This document shows, in pieces, positions 8,765 through 16,482 of a stretch of 41,262 bases of DNA. Source of the stretch: an uncultured Pseudomonadota bacterium (lineage in GTDB: Bacteria > Myxococcota_A > Bradymonadia > Bradymonadales > Bradymonadaceae); NCBI GenBank assembly GCA_950059285.1, contig CATLTV010000024.1:1-41262 (forward strand). Direction: 5' to 3'. Position 1 is the stretch's first letter. Each line of letters opens with the position of its first letter. Under the pieces are notes generated by a model. That model was not told the origin of the DNA. It was given only the letters and a program-made list of their open reading frames with translations, and did not search any database. The translations under genes were made by a program, and so were the position numbers.

Positions 8765-9055
8765 GGGGGCACCTTTTATGAATGGGAGAAGTGACGGGGA
8801 AACGTGTGACCTCACCCTTTGATGCACGCAAGGTGTGTTTTGGAGCAGATCTGTGGCAGTGGTAGAAAAAAATTAAAATTGATAGTTATTAAATATAAGG
8901 GTTCGTGTTACAATATGTGACATTTGGAAAAAAGCTCGGGGGCATCTTGTGACCAACATGGTTACGCTGTACATGGATTGAGCATATGTCATGTGACATG
9001 TGTCGTTGTGTGTGTGACCCCCGTTGGAATATGTTTTAATACAGAGGAGATGCTC

Positions 9056-9742
9056 GTGATAATAATGAAAAAAACACTTATGATATCATGTGTTATGACT
9101 ATGCTCGCCATGGGTTGCGAGCGAGGCACCCAGCAAGATGATCAACATCCTGTAGAGCAACAGCAGGCATCCACGACAGGAGCAGTGGATGGGAGCAAGG
9201 CGACAAAGTTGGACCCTTCCGAGGTCGCAGCCCAGGATGAAGCAAAGCGCGAGCAGTTGATTGGTATGCTGGGTGGCTTTGAGTATGAGCCTGGTCCTGA
9301 CAAGCTGTACGCTGTGGAAGAGGACAGGGCAAAGCTTCATGTGTTGTTGCTCAGTATTTATAAAGATGATCAGCTCAAAAAAGGTGTACGCCAACGTGGG
9401 CTTGGGCTGTTGCGCTACACAGATATGGCGTTGGCCAAAGATTTTTATGAAGGTTTTTTGCGTGCAGACGACAGCTCCAACTCGGATGTGAAGGTTGCGT
9501 TGCTTGCCTATGTGAACACGCCAGGAGTTGATCCTGAAGAGGTTCTTGTGGAGTTGCTCCAGAAGGATGATGTGCCCACGCGTATCATGGTGGTCAAGCA
9601 GCTCGCAAAGTTGCAACGTGAGAGTGCTAACAAGGCGCTTGATGAACACAGAAAATCAGAACAAAACAAGGCAGTCATCAAGGCAATTGATGCATCTATC
9701 GGAGCACCTGATCAGTCAGGAACAACCACGGAGGTGCAGTGA
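9056..9742 (+). CDS. Predicted lipoprotein, helical (HEAT-like), unknown function
   Basis: The GTG at 9056 has AGGAG 6 nt upstream. It gives 228 aa with the signal MIIMKKTLMISCVMTM and lipobox LAMGC, followed by a Gln/Asp-rich linker. An ATG at 9065 would lie 15 nt from the same ribosome binding site. The mature protein is mostly amphipathic helices with a HEAT-like look: KKGVRQRGLGLLRYTDMA, then SDVKVALLAYVNTPGVDPEE, then PTRIMVVKQLAKLQRESANK. It may be a scaffold or interaction protein in the envelope. Its stop codon overlaps the start of the next gene (TGATG), so the two are translationally coupled and probably act together with the metalloprotease-like lipoprotein. Confidence 0.8.
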   Translation: MIIMKKTLMISCVMTMLAMGCERGTQQDDQHPVEQQQASTTGAVDGSKATKLDPSEVAAQDEAKREQLIGMLGGFEYEPGPDKLYAVEEDRAKLHVLLLSIYKDDQLKKGVRQRGLGLLRYTDMALAKDFYEGFLRADDSSNSDVKVALLAYVNTPGVDPEEVLVELLQKDDVPTRIMVVKQLAKLQRESANKALDEHRKSEQNKAVIKAIDASIGAPDQSGTTTEVQ

Positions 9743-11775
9743 TGCAAGTGTTTAAACGATCACGTCGTCGTGGTGCCAATCAGGTGATGGGTGTGCTTGT
9801 GTTGCTTTTTGGCCTGGTGGCTTGTGGAGGTAATAACTCCAATGGTTCATCTGAAGATGATGACACCATGGAGATGACATCTACGAACAACGAGAGCATG
9901 TCCACCTGTTCGCCTGCCTGTGAAGAGGGTTCAACCTGTCAGAATGGTACATGTGTCGCTGCATCGGGAAATAACTCTACGCCAATGGTCACAGGGAGTG
10001 CCGTGGGTGCCGAGTGTACGACCAATGAGACATGTGCCGAGGATCTGTGTCTTACCGATGAGAGTATTCCAGGTGGGTATTGCTCAAAGGTGTGCGGCAC
10101 AGGATTGCCAGGCGCAGATGATAGCTGTCCAACGGGTTCAAGCTGCATTCAGATAGGCGATGGTGTGTCTGCATGTCTTGATTCCTGTGGTGCGGATTCG
10201 GAGTGTCGTTCAGGTTATGTATGTGAGGCGGTAGGCAGCGAGTCGGTGTGTTTGCCAATGTGCCAGAGCGATTATGACTGTGGACTTGATGAGGTATGTC
10301 AAAGTGGCAGATGCGAGGTTACCAATGCGGGTGGCACACGTGTAGGAGGTTCCTGCGCAGAGGACAGCACCTGTCAAAGCAGCGTGTGTTTGACCGAGGC
10401 CGATACGGACTGGCCAGGCGGCACATGTGTGGGTGACTGTACAGGCAGCGCCGATGGTAGTTTTTGTGATGGTGTGACCGCAGACTCAGGGTTGTGTATT
10501 AACTTTGATGAGGTGGGTTTGTGCTTCCCCTCATGTACCACGGCGCTTGATTGTCGCAATGGATATGTGTGCTCGGCAGATGATGGCATCGCCAATGAGG
10601 ATGGCTATGGCGTCTGTTTTCCTCACTGTGAGTTTACAGGGTGTGAAGATGGTACAACGTGCGATGTGTCAGGCTTTTGTGTGGAGTCTCAGGTGAATGA
10701 GCCTCAGGAGGTGCTCACCACAAACCTTGGGGTTTATGACCTGAATAACCAGTATTATCAAACACTTGAGTTTGATATTCCTGAAGATGCCGTGAGCTTT
10801 GCGATCACGATGGTCTCCGAAAATGGTGTGACAGTGCCCTCTCTTGATGGGCTTTATGGTCCGACAGGTCGTACGATCTTCAACATTTATGATCCGTTGC
10901 AATCGGCGATGAAGTTCTTTGGTTCAGAGGGTACACCGCTTGGTTTTGTCTATCCCAACACACCGGCGCTCAATGTCAATTCAGGGACGTATACCATGGA
11001 AGTCTCGGCCTATTCGTCATCACAGGTGACGATTTACTTGCATGTGAAGAAAGGTTCAGTGCCACAGATGGAGAAGATGCCACTGACGATGTGGTTCATG
11101 TACAACGATTATCTTGATGCGACGACTGCCCAGACCGATCCCAAGTTCCAGCAGGCCGTCTCGGAGATGCGTGCTATCTATGCTTCGGCAGGGATTGATA
11201 TTTCACCGATTCAATACCGTGATGTGCATGAGGATATTCGTTATGATTACGCCTCTGTCGTGCTTGATGACAGTACATCAGTAGAAGGTATGATCAGCGC
11301 GGCATTTGCCATGGAATCCACACCAGTGGAGGGTGCAAATCTCCTCTTTAATGACCAGCTTTTCCTGGAGGATGGTGGCGTGTTGTATGGTATCTCCGCA
11401 GGGCTTCCTGGTCCTGTTGGTGTGAACAATACGCAGACCTTGGGTGTGTTTGTGGCACTTGATACACATGCTGATCAGAACGGAGAGCTTGACGCCAGTG
11501 AGCTTGGTTCGACCATGGGTCATGAGCTTGGCCACTATTTAGGTCTGTACCATGTGTCTGAGGCCGATGGTTCCTCACACGATCCGTTGAATGATACGCC
11601 CGAGTGTGGTGCGTCTCGTGATGCAAACCGAGATGGGATTCTTTCTGGGGATGAGTGTGATGATGCGGCAGCCTCCAATATGATGTTCTGGACCTCCTCC
11701 GAGTTCCATACACAGAATCAACTCAGCGCAGCTCAAGGTTGGGTGTTACATAGAAACCCTGTGATCACGCAGTAA
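9742..11775 (+). CDS. Cys-rich lipoprotein with metzincin-type metalloprotease domain
   Basis: This is a 677-aa surface lipoprotein. The ATG at 9742 follows GAGGTG by 5 nt. The signal has an Arg-rich start (KRSRRRG) and lipobox LVACGG, then an acidic Ser/Asp/Asn linker. Residues of roughly 50-320 hold many EGF-like or disulphide-rich units (CSPACEEGSTCQNGTC, CGADSECRSGYVC, CQSDYDCGLDEVC). The C-terminal domain carries HELGHYLGLYH at 594-604, the complete HEXXHXXGXXH zinc site, and downstream NMMFW as a likely Met-turn. This points to an M43/pappalysin-like protease, probably acting outside the cell on proteins. The intervening beta-rich region may be a pre-peptidase domain. It is coupled to the preceding HEAT-like lipoprotein and followed by a 75-nt hairpin. 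Confidence 0.88.
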   Translation: MQVFKRSRRRGANQVMGVLVLLFGLVACGGNNSNGSSEDDDTMEMTSTNNESMSTCSPACEEGSTCQNGTCVAASGNNSTPMVTGSAVGAECTTNETCAEDLCLTDESIPGGYCSKVCGTGLPGADDSCPTGSSCIQIGDGVSACLDSCGADSECRSGYVCEAVGSESVCLPMCQSDYDCGLDEVCQSGRCEVTNAGGTRVGGSCAEDSTCQSSVCLTEADTDWPGGTCVGDCTGSADGSFCDGVTADSGLCINFDEVGLCFPSCTTALDCRNGYVCSADDGIANEDGYGVCFPHCEFTGCEDGTTCDVSGFCVESQVNEPQEVLTTNLGVYDLNNQYYQTLEFDIPEDAVSFAITMVSENGVTVPSLDGLYGPTGRTIFNIYDPLQSAMKFFGSEGTPLGFVYPNTPALNVNSGTYTMEVSAYSSSQVTIYLHVKKGSVPQMEKMPLTMWFMYNDYLDATTAQTDPKFQQAVSEMRAIYASAGIDISPIQYRDVHEDIRYDYASVVLDDSTSVEGMISAAFAMESTPVEGANLLFNDQLFLEDGGVLYGISAGLPGPVGVNNTQTLGVFVALDTHADQNGELDASELGSTMGHELGHYLGLYHVSEADGSSHDPLNDTPECGASRDANRDGILSGDECDDAAASNMMFWTSSEFHTQNQLSAAQGWVLHRNPVITQ

Positions 11776-11792
11776 GTTTTGGGTTTCGTTGA

Positions 11793-11867
11793 GCGAGAGT
11801 AAAAAAGAAGAGTGGGCGGCCTGTTGCTTTCAGCAACAGGCCGCCCACTCTTCTTTTTTACTCTCGC
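11793..11867. terminator. Perfect hairpin, 36-bp stem, 3-nt loop
   Basis: The arms 11793-11828 and 11832-11867 are exact reverse complements around the loop TTC. The GC-rich inner stem (GTGGGCGGCCTGTTGC) is followed on the right arm by TTCTTTTTTA. The left arm has the matching A run, so the structure could terminate transcription from either side. It begins 17 bases after the stop of the metalloprotease gene. This is the clearest example of the long-stem terminators in this window. Confidence 0.85.
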
Positions 11868-12020
11868 CAGGATTGGAGCCTGGTAAAGAGATGCTCTGGA
11901 TATGGTTAAACTGTACTCCATCAAAGATTTGAGGCTCGTGTATCAGATCCTTAGAAAACCAAGGTCTTGACCTGTAGGTAGGGTCGTTTATTTTATTAAT
12001 TTTATGAATAAAATCAACAA

Positions 12021-12050
12021 TTTACAATAAATATTTGTGTGTGGCATAAT
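12021..12050 (+). promoter_or_regulatory. Predicted sigma-70-type promoter for the Cys-rich surface protein
   Basis: TTTACA (12021-12026) and CATAAT (12045-12050) are separated by 18 bp in a very AT-rich stretch, about 90 bp before the start codon at 12140. The rest of 11868-12139 holds no gene that I can support. Confidence 0.45.
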
Positions 12051-12139
12051 GTTTGTAGAGTATAGGAAGCAGAACGTGGTTGAGAATCAGCCCATCCATT
12101 CAAGGTTCCCATATGAGCCCAACGCAAGAGGTTAGAGAG

Positions 12140-13318
12140 ATGAAGATCAAGTTATTGCCAGCATTGTTACTTTCGATGTCCACCTTGGTTGCCGCACCTG
12201 CATTTGCCCAGAGCATGGAGGGAGAGTGTAGCGCCGATGCAGATTGTCCGATGGATTACACCTGTGAAGAGATAGGTGCGTATGCCTGCGCATCTCCTCC
12301 TCCCTGTGCCGAGGGTGATGAAGAGTGCATGCAAGAAGAGGTGGAGCCTTGTGAATCAGGCGTGATCATGGTTTGTGTAGCACCTCCACCCGAGCAGTGT
12401 GACCCTGATGCAGCGGATGCCTGTGGCGAAGGTCTGGAGTGTGTGACCTATACCTATGAGCAATGTTCAGGAGGCCGCCCGGATGTGGCTGTATCATGTT
12501 CGGTGACACCTGATGGTGAGGAAGAGTGTGAAGAGAGTCCAGGAAGTGGTGAGCCTGCTGAGGAGCCCTCCTGCATTACAGAGAGTGAGAGCTACTGTGT
12601 GCCGCAGTACTTTGCACCTTGTGAAGAAGATCTTGATTGCGGTGCAGGGTTCCGATGTGTCGACGAGCCAGCGCCTTGCTACGAGACATGTAGCGCAGGT
12701 GGTGGTGTGGATGGTGCAGACATGGAACCAAGCTGTGAAGAGACCTGCGAGGACTCATCTGGCCGCAAGTACTGTGAGCTTATTGAGGTGGAGTGTTCCA
12801 GTGATGCAGATTGTGCGGAAGGTCTTGGTTGTGTGACATTTGAAGAAGCGTACGCCACACCTGATTGTGCAGAACCCTTGCCTGTTGATGAGGATGTTGA
12901 TGGCGGTTCTGGTAGTGGAGAAGATCCTGATGATGGCGGAGAGCCTGACGATGAGCCTGTGGATCACTGTGGAGATAGTGAACCTGTTGAGGTGGAGTCC
13001 AAAAGCTACTGCGTGCCTCCAGAATGGGATCGTTGGGTAGATAGCCCCACATCACCTGGCGAGTATGTGGATTACGATGAAGGTGTGTCCGAGGCGGCAG
13101 GGCGTGGCTCCGAAGCTGGTGGAAGCAATGGAGAAGATGACTGGACGCTTGTGGATAAGCAGGGCCCCTCTGCCGAGTTGGATGGCAGTGGTTCAGCCGG
13201 TGAGGTTGAAGGTGAGTCTGGTGGTTGTCAGACCACAGGCTCGGGAGCTCCTGCGGAAGGTCTTGGTTTGTTGGCGGCGCTGGGTATGATGCTTGGTTTG
13301 CGTCGTCGAAAAAAGTAA
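12140..13318 (+). CDS. Cys-rich secreted protein with MYXO-CTERM-like tail
   Basis: This is a 392-aa exported protein. The ATG at 12140 opens on a signal peptide (MKIKLLPALLLSMSTLVAAP, cleavage after AFA). GAGG lies 8 nt upstream; the frame extends to 12080, but that extension lacks signal character. The mature part is acidic and very Cys-rich, with repeated units such as CSADADCPMDYTC and CEEDLDCGAGFRC, then a Gly/Asp/Glu-rich low-complexity linker (GGSGSGEDPDDGGEPDDEP). The C-terminus has a Cys, about 12 small residues, a hydrophobic segment (LGLLAALGMMLGL) and RRRKK, as in MYXO-CTERM sorting signals. It is therefore probably surface-anchored after processing. The function is unknown. Confidence 0.87.
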   Translation: MKIKLLPALLLSMSTLVAAPAFAQSMEGECSADADCPMDYTCEEIGAYACASPPPCAEGDEECMQEEVEPCESGVIMVCVAPPPEQCDPDAADACGEGLECVTYTYEQCSGGRPDVAVSCSVTPDGEEECEESPGSGEPAEEPSCITESESYCVPQYFAPCEEDLDCGAGFRCVDEPAPCYETCSAGGGVDGADMEPSCEETCEDSSGRKYCELIEVECSSDADCAEGLGCVTFEEAYATPDCAEPLPVDEDVDGGSGSGEDPDDGGEPDDEPVDHCGDSEPVEVESKSYCVPPEWDRWVDSPTSPGEYVDYDEGVSEAAGRGSEAGGSNGEDDWTLVDKQGPSAELDGSGSAGEVEGESGGCQTTGSGAPAEGLGLLAALGMMLGLRRRKK

Positions 13319-13334
13319 GATTTTGAGCAACTAA

Positions 13335-13374
13335 AGAAAAAGCACAGGAGGATTATTTCTCCTGTGTTTTTTTT
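13335..13374 (+). terminator. Rho-independent terminator
   Basis: The stem CACAGGAG/CTCCTGTG has the loop GATTATTT. A run of T follows on the plus strand and an A run precedes it. This is a conventional short terminator for the Cys-rich protein gene ending at 13318, in contrast to the very long hairpins elsewhere. Confidence 0.85.
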
Positions 13375-13425
13375 ATGTGAAGTTGTATTGTGTCATTTGG
13401 ACACTATAAGAACAGGAGGTTATTT

Positions 13426-14013
13426 ATGGCACAGTATGTAGAGCTCTCGAGGGGAAGTTTTCTCGTGCATAATCTATGCACGCAAGAGGAGTGTCTTGAG
13501 TCGATCGAAGCGTGTGAGCGAGAGGGATTTTCCGAAGCCCCCGTGACGACCAATCAGGGGCCTGTGATGATGTCGCATATTCGTGATAACGAGCGCGTCA
13601 TGATCGATGATGCGGCGTGGGCATCCCGTCTGTATGAACGTTTAAAACCCTTTATTCCAGAGCACTTGGCAACTATTCCCTACAAGGATCGAGCGTATAA
13701 AGCGGTGGGGTTAAACGAGCGTTTGAGGTTTTATCGTTATCAACCAGGGCAGAGTTTCAAGATGCATCGGGACGGGTATTTTCAGCGCGCCGATTCCATG
13801 GAGCGAAGTTTTCTGACGGTGTTGCTCTATTTGAATCAGTCGATGACAGGTGGTGAGACGCTTCTTTATGTGGGTGATACGATTGATGTGACGCCAGAAA
13901 CGGGTCAGATATTGTGTTTCAGGCATGAGTTATTGCATGAGGCTGTACCTGTGGAGACAGGCCGCAAGTATGTGTTGCGTACAGATGTGATGTATGCGCC
14001 AGAGCCTCTGTGA
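13426..14013 (+). CDS. 2OG-Fe(II) oxygenase, prolyl-4-hydroxylase-like
   Basis: This is a 195-aa non-haem iron dioxygenase that should use 2-oxoglutarate and O2 to hydroxylate a substrate, possibly a protein. The ATG at 13426 has AGGAGG about 6 nt upstream. The double-stranded beta-helix core carries the iron ligands H114 and D116 (MHRDGYF) and H171 (LLHEAVPV). K181 (GRKYVLRTD), ten residues after the distal His, is the usual 2-oxoglutarate carboxylate contact in prolyl 4-hydroxylases. RFYRYQPGQSF before the first His is also typical. No signal peptide is present, so it is cytoplasmic. It stands alone and converges with the operon to its right. The substrate is unknown. Confidence 0.9.
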   Translation: MAQYVELSRGSFLVHNLCTQEECLESIEACEREGFSEAPVTTNQGPVMMSHIRDNERVMIDDAAWASRLYERLKPFIPEHLATIPYKDRAYKAVGLNERLRFYRYQPGQSFKMHRDGYFQRADSMERSFLTVLLYLNQSMTGGETLLYVGDTIDVTPETGQILCFRHELLHEAVPVETGRKYVLRTDVMYAPEPL

Positions 14014-14023
14014 TGAGGTGAAA

Positions 14024-14057
14024 AGTTCACTGTAAAAAGTTTACACCACTGATAAAA
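14024..14057 (+). repeat. Dispersed palindromic repeat, copy B
   Basis: The element begins AGTTCACTGTAAAAAG and ends TTTACACCACTGATAAAA. It is nearly identical to the reverse complement of 71-105 and shares its core with 25641-25664. It sits in the 47-bp gap between two convergent genes, 3' to both. A terminator or REP-like role is possible. Confidence 0.6.
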
Positions 14058-14060
14058 TGT

Positions 14061-15242
14061 TCACATGTGTTTGAGTGTGTCGTAGGTGAGCGTGATGTGC
14101 ATGTGAGGGTCTTGTGCTCTGAGTGATGCGTGGAGCTGGTCAAGCTGCGGTGTGCCTTGTGTGTGTGGTACGAGGCAATGGATTGAGAGGTGGCCAGGCA
14201 TGGGTTGAGAGATGTGATGATTGAGGACGTGGTGTGTGGGGTCATTGAGGACGCGTAACCAGAGGACCGCCGAACGTTGTTGGTTGTTTGAGGTGTAAAA
14301 GGTGTGTAGTGCGCGTCCCGTGAGATTTTGAAAGCTTTGTCCATGGTGGTCACAGTGGGGGCAGGTGTGTGCGTTGATGACGTGTGCGACGGCATCTCCT
14401 GTGACATAGCGGGTCAGCGGCATGGCGCGATTGCGTAGCGTGGTGACGACAAGTGCATTGTCTGTCATGCGTTCGACAATGGAGCTTCCAGGGGGGATGT
14501 GCCAGATCTCCTGAGGTGAATGTGGGCATTGAATGGCGACGGGGCCAATCTCGGAGAGGCCGTAGCTGTTGATGAGCAAGGTGTCTGGCAGGTGGTGGTG
14601 AAGAGCGTCGATAAGATCGGGGTGAAGATATCCAGAGGTGGAGATGATGATCTCGACATGGGGTAATTTTGTGGGGTGTTGAAGTAAGCTTTTTAACTCA
14701 AATGGAGTTAGTGATAAGATATTGGTTTTAAATGAGTTTATTGTTTTTATGGCCTCTTCTACAGAGGTGCTGTCATGGCGTAGAATGGTGGCATCCCAGA
14801 GTGGAGCTGGTTCGGAGAATGTGTGTGCTTTGGTGGCGATGGAGAGGTAGAGGATATTGGGTTTGGAGGGGAGAGGAAAGTGTGACAGCGAGAGGGCGTA
14901 TTCAAGGTGAAGGTAGTAGTGTGCAAGGGACCAGGCGCACATCCAGACATCGACAGGGTCACCCGTGGTGCCCGAGGTTCGTCCAAGGTATCCGCCATGT
15001 GTTATGGATTTGAGATCGCCGATAAAAGCACCTGCGTGTTGTTGAAGCATCGTGCGCGTGATCAGAGGTGCTTGTGTGGGTATGGGGTTTTGCGGATCAA
15101 GGTCGTGGAGTTGAAACCAGTGTGACTGTTGTCGTGCGTTGATGATTTGGGGGTGAAGCGTGGTTGAGCGCACTTCGGGAGGGGTGGAACGCCACCAGTG
15201 TGTGTAGGCAGAGAGTTGTTCGTGGTAGGTATCGTAGTGCAT
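14061..15242 (-). CDS. Adenylate-forming enzyme, PaaK (phenylacetate-CoA ligase)-like
   Basis: This is a 393-aa AMP-binding enzyme predicted to activate a carboxylic acid as acyl-adenylate. The phosphate loop is GRTSGTTGDPVDVW at 87-100. A central YGLSEIGP, then LTRYVTGDAV, match conserved motifs of the superfamily. CPHCDHHGQSFQNLTGR matches the PaaK/CapK-type Cys-containing segment before the GR hinge. It is a little shorter than PaaK (about 430 aa). The C-terminal subdomain is short, and I cannot place the usual catalytic Lys with confidence. This is the last gene of the MoxR-vWA operon, 17 nt after the preceding stop. A CoA ligase role is known for the family. A role with the ATPase complex, such as modifying a protein or small molecule, is inference. 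Confidence 0.85.
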   Translation of the reverse strand: MHYDTYHEQLSAYTHWWRSTPPEVRSTTLHPQIINARQQSHWFQLHDLDPQNPIPTQAPLITRTMLQQHAGAFIGDLKSITHGGYLGRTSGTTGDPVDVWMCAWSLAHYYLHLEYALSLSHFPLPSKPNILYLSIATKAHTFSEPAPLWDATILRHDSTSVEEAIKTINSFKTNILSLTPFELKSLLQHPTKLPHVEIIISTSGYLHPDLIDALHHHLPDTLLINSYGLSEIGPVAIQCPHSPQEIWHIPPGSSIVERMTDNALVVTTLRNRAMPLTRYVTGDAVAHVINAHTCPHCDHHGQSFQNLTGRALHTFYTSNNQQRSAVLWLRVLNDPTHHVLNHHISQPMPGHLSIHCLVPHTQGTPQLDQLHASLRAQDPHMHITLTYDTLKHM

Positions 15243-15259
15243 TGATAAACAGACTTGAA

Positions 15260-15865
15260 TTATGTGCTGGATGAACCACTTACGGCAGTATTGTAGGTTT
15301 TTTCTTCGTATTTTTTGGCGAGCTGTTGGACGCGGTCTTGCCAGGTGTCGGCGCGAAGTTCGGAGGTTTTTGCGATGGTTTTGGCGTCTTCAAGGGTCAT
15401 ATGTTGAAGTGCAGTGTTGGTGCGGGTGCAAAAAATGGCGAGCATACTTGTGGTGAGTTCGTGGAGTCCGAGTTCAGTGGTGACATCAAAGGGTGTGGAG
15501 ATGTCCTGAATAAGGTGTGGGTCATTGAGGAGAAAGCGGGTGATGATGACGGCCTGTGTGGGGCGGTTTGCTGCGTTGATGTGGGGAGATTGTACGGCTC
15601 GAAGGAGAGGTTCAAGCGTGGTGGGGGGTTCAAGCATAAGGATGATGCAGGCAGCGCGTACACAGGCGTCAAGGAGGTTGATATTTTGCCACAATGATGC
15701 GGTGTGAATGAGTGATTCTTCAAGGGCTTTGGCCTCGTGACGAGAGAGGGAGTCGTCAAGTTCCTGAAGCAGTGAGGCGGTGGCTTTTCGACCGAAGCTT
15801 GTCATGGTGAGGGTGAGCTTCTGGTGTGTGAGTGCGTTAATGTGGTCTTGTTTTTCTTTATTCAC
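15260..15865 (-). CDS. Unknown helical protein of the MoxR-vWA operon
   Basis: The family is not recognised. I choose the GTG at 15865 (201 aa, starting VNKEKQDHINALTHQ), which has GAGG 8 nt upstream and overlaps the end of the preceding gene by 8 nt. The frame continues to 15913, but that start would overlap the upstream gene by more than 50 nt. The protein is almost wholly alpha-helical (LLQELDDSLSRHEAKALEES, CVRAACIILMLEPPTTLEPL), with a HEAT or ARM look. There is no signal peptide, membrane helix or catalytic motif. It probably serves as a structural subunit of the complex encoded by the operon. Confidence 0.78.
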   Translation of the reverse strand: MNKEKQDHINALTHQKLTLTMTSFGRKATASLLQELDDSLSRHEAKALEESLIHTASLWQNINLLDACVRAACIILMLEPPTTLEPLLRAVQSPHINAANRPTQAVIITRFLLNDPHLIQDISTPFDVTTELGLHELTTSMLAIFCTRTNTALQHMTLEDAKTIAKTSELRADTWQDRVQQLAKKYEEKTYNTAVSGSSST

Positions 15866-16418
15866 CGTAGGGCCTCGCTGGACGATGTTTTGTATCAATG
15901 GCTTGTTTTGCACGGATCAAGGCTTGTTGAAATTCTTCGCGGCGTTGGTTGAGCTGTTGGAGGACGTGATCCTGTTCCTTGAGGAGGTAGCTTGATGTGT
16001 CGGGGCGTTCATCTTCGATGTGGATGTTGAGTTGAGCGGCGACCTGTCTAAGGAGCGCTTCATGGTTGAGAGGATCGGAGAGCTCGTCGTTGCTGATAAA
16101 TCGTGAAGAGAGTCGTTCAATGGCGCTCATGAGTGCGGGAATGGAGAGTTCAGGGAGAGGGCCAAGGTAGTCCTGAATGGTGTCATCGCTGAGTGTGGCG
16201 AGCAGGATGTAAATGATGCGTGTGTTGATGGTGGTGTGTTGTTGGAGTGCAAGCGAGGTGTTGGCTTCAGCGAGCATCTGTTCCGAGGCGTTGAGTCGTC
16301 GCAGGAGGATGAAGATGTCGTCAAGTGATGGTGGTCGTTTGAGCGAAGATTGATAGGATGCGAAGATACGCATCGCATCGGAGAGAGGGAGTTGTTTGGG
16401 GGTATCAGAGGTTGTCAT
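15858..16418 (-). CDS. Unknown helical protein of the MoxR-vWA operon
   Basis: A 186-aa protein of no recognised family. It is helical throughout: PSLDDIFILLRRLNASEQML, then INTRIIYILLATLSDDTIQDY, then a long charged C-terminal helix (KEQDHVLQQLNQRREEFQQA) that may form a coiled coil. It has no export signal or catalytic motif. It starts 64 nt after the vWA gene stops; that gap is very AT-rich and could hold an internal promoter. The start has AAAGG about 12 nt upstream. The next gene overlaps its end, so the two are likely made together. Confidence 0.78.
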   Translation of the reverse strand: MTTSDTPKQLPLSDAMRIFASYQSSLKRPPSLDDIFILLRRLNASEQMLAEANTSLALQQHTTINTRIIYILLATLSDDTIQDYLGPLPELSIPALMSAIERLSSRFISNDELSDPLNHEALLRQVAAQLNIHIEDERPDTSSYLLKEQDHVLQQLNQRREEFQQALIRAKQAIDTKHRPARPYGE

Positions 16419-16482
16419 GTGAAAATAACCTTTATATTTTAGTGTGTTAAGTTATTGTTTTTATTTGTTTATTATTAAAATG

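Noticed and set aside
8879-8914. TTGATA with a downstream TACAAT as a promoter for the lipoprotein pair
   Set aside because: The two hexamers are separated by about 24 bases, too far for a sigma-70 promoter.
11832-11890. T-arm-like stem-loop (CCAGG, 7-nt loop, CCTGG on the minus strand) suggesting a tRNA
   Set aside because: The following 7 bases find no matching 5' acceptor strand, there is no anticodon arm at the right distance, and the loop lacks the usual TTC start.
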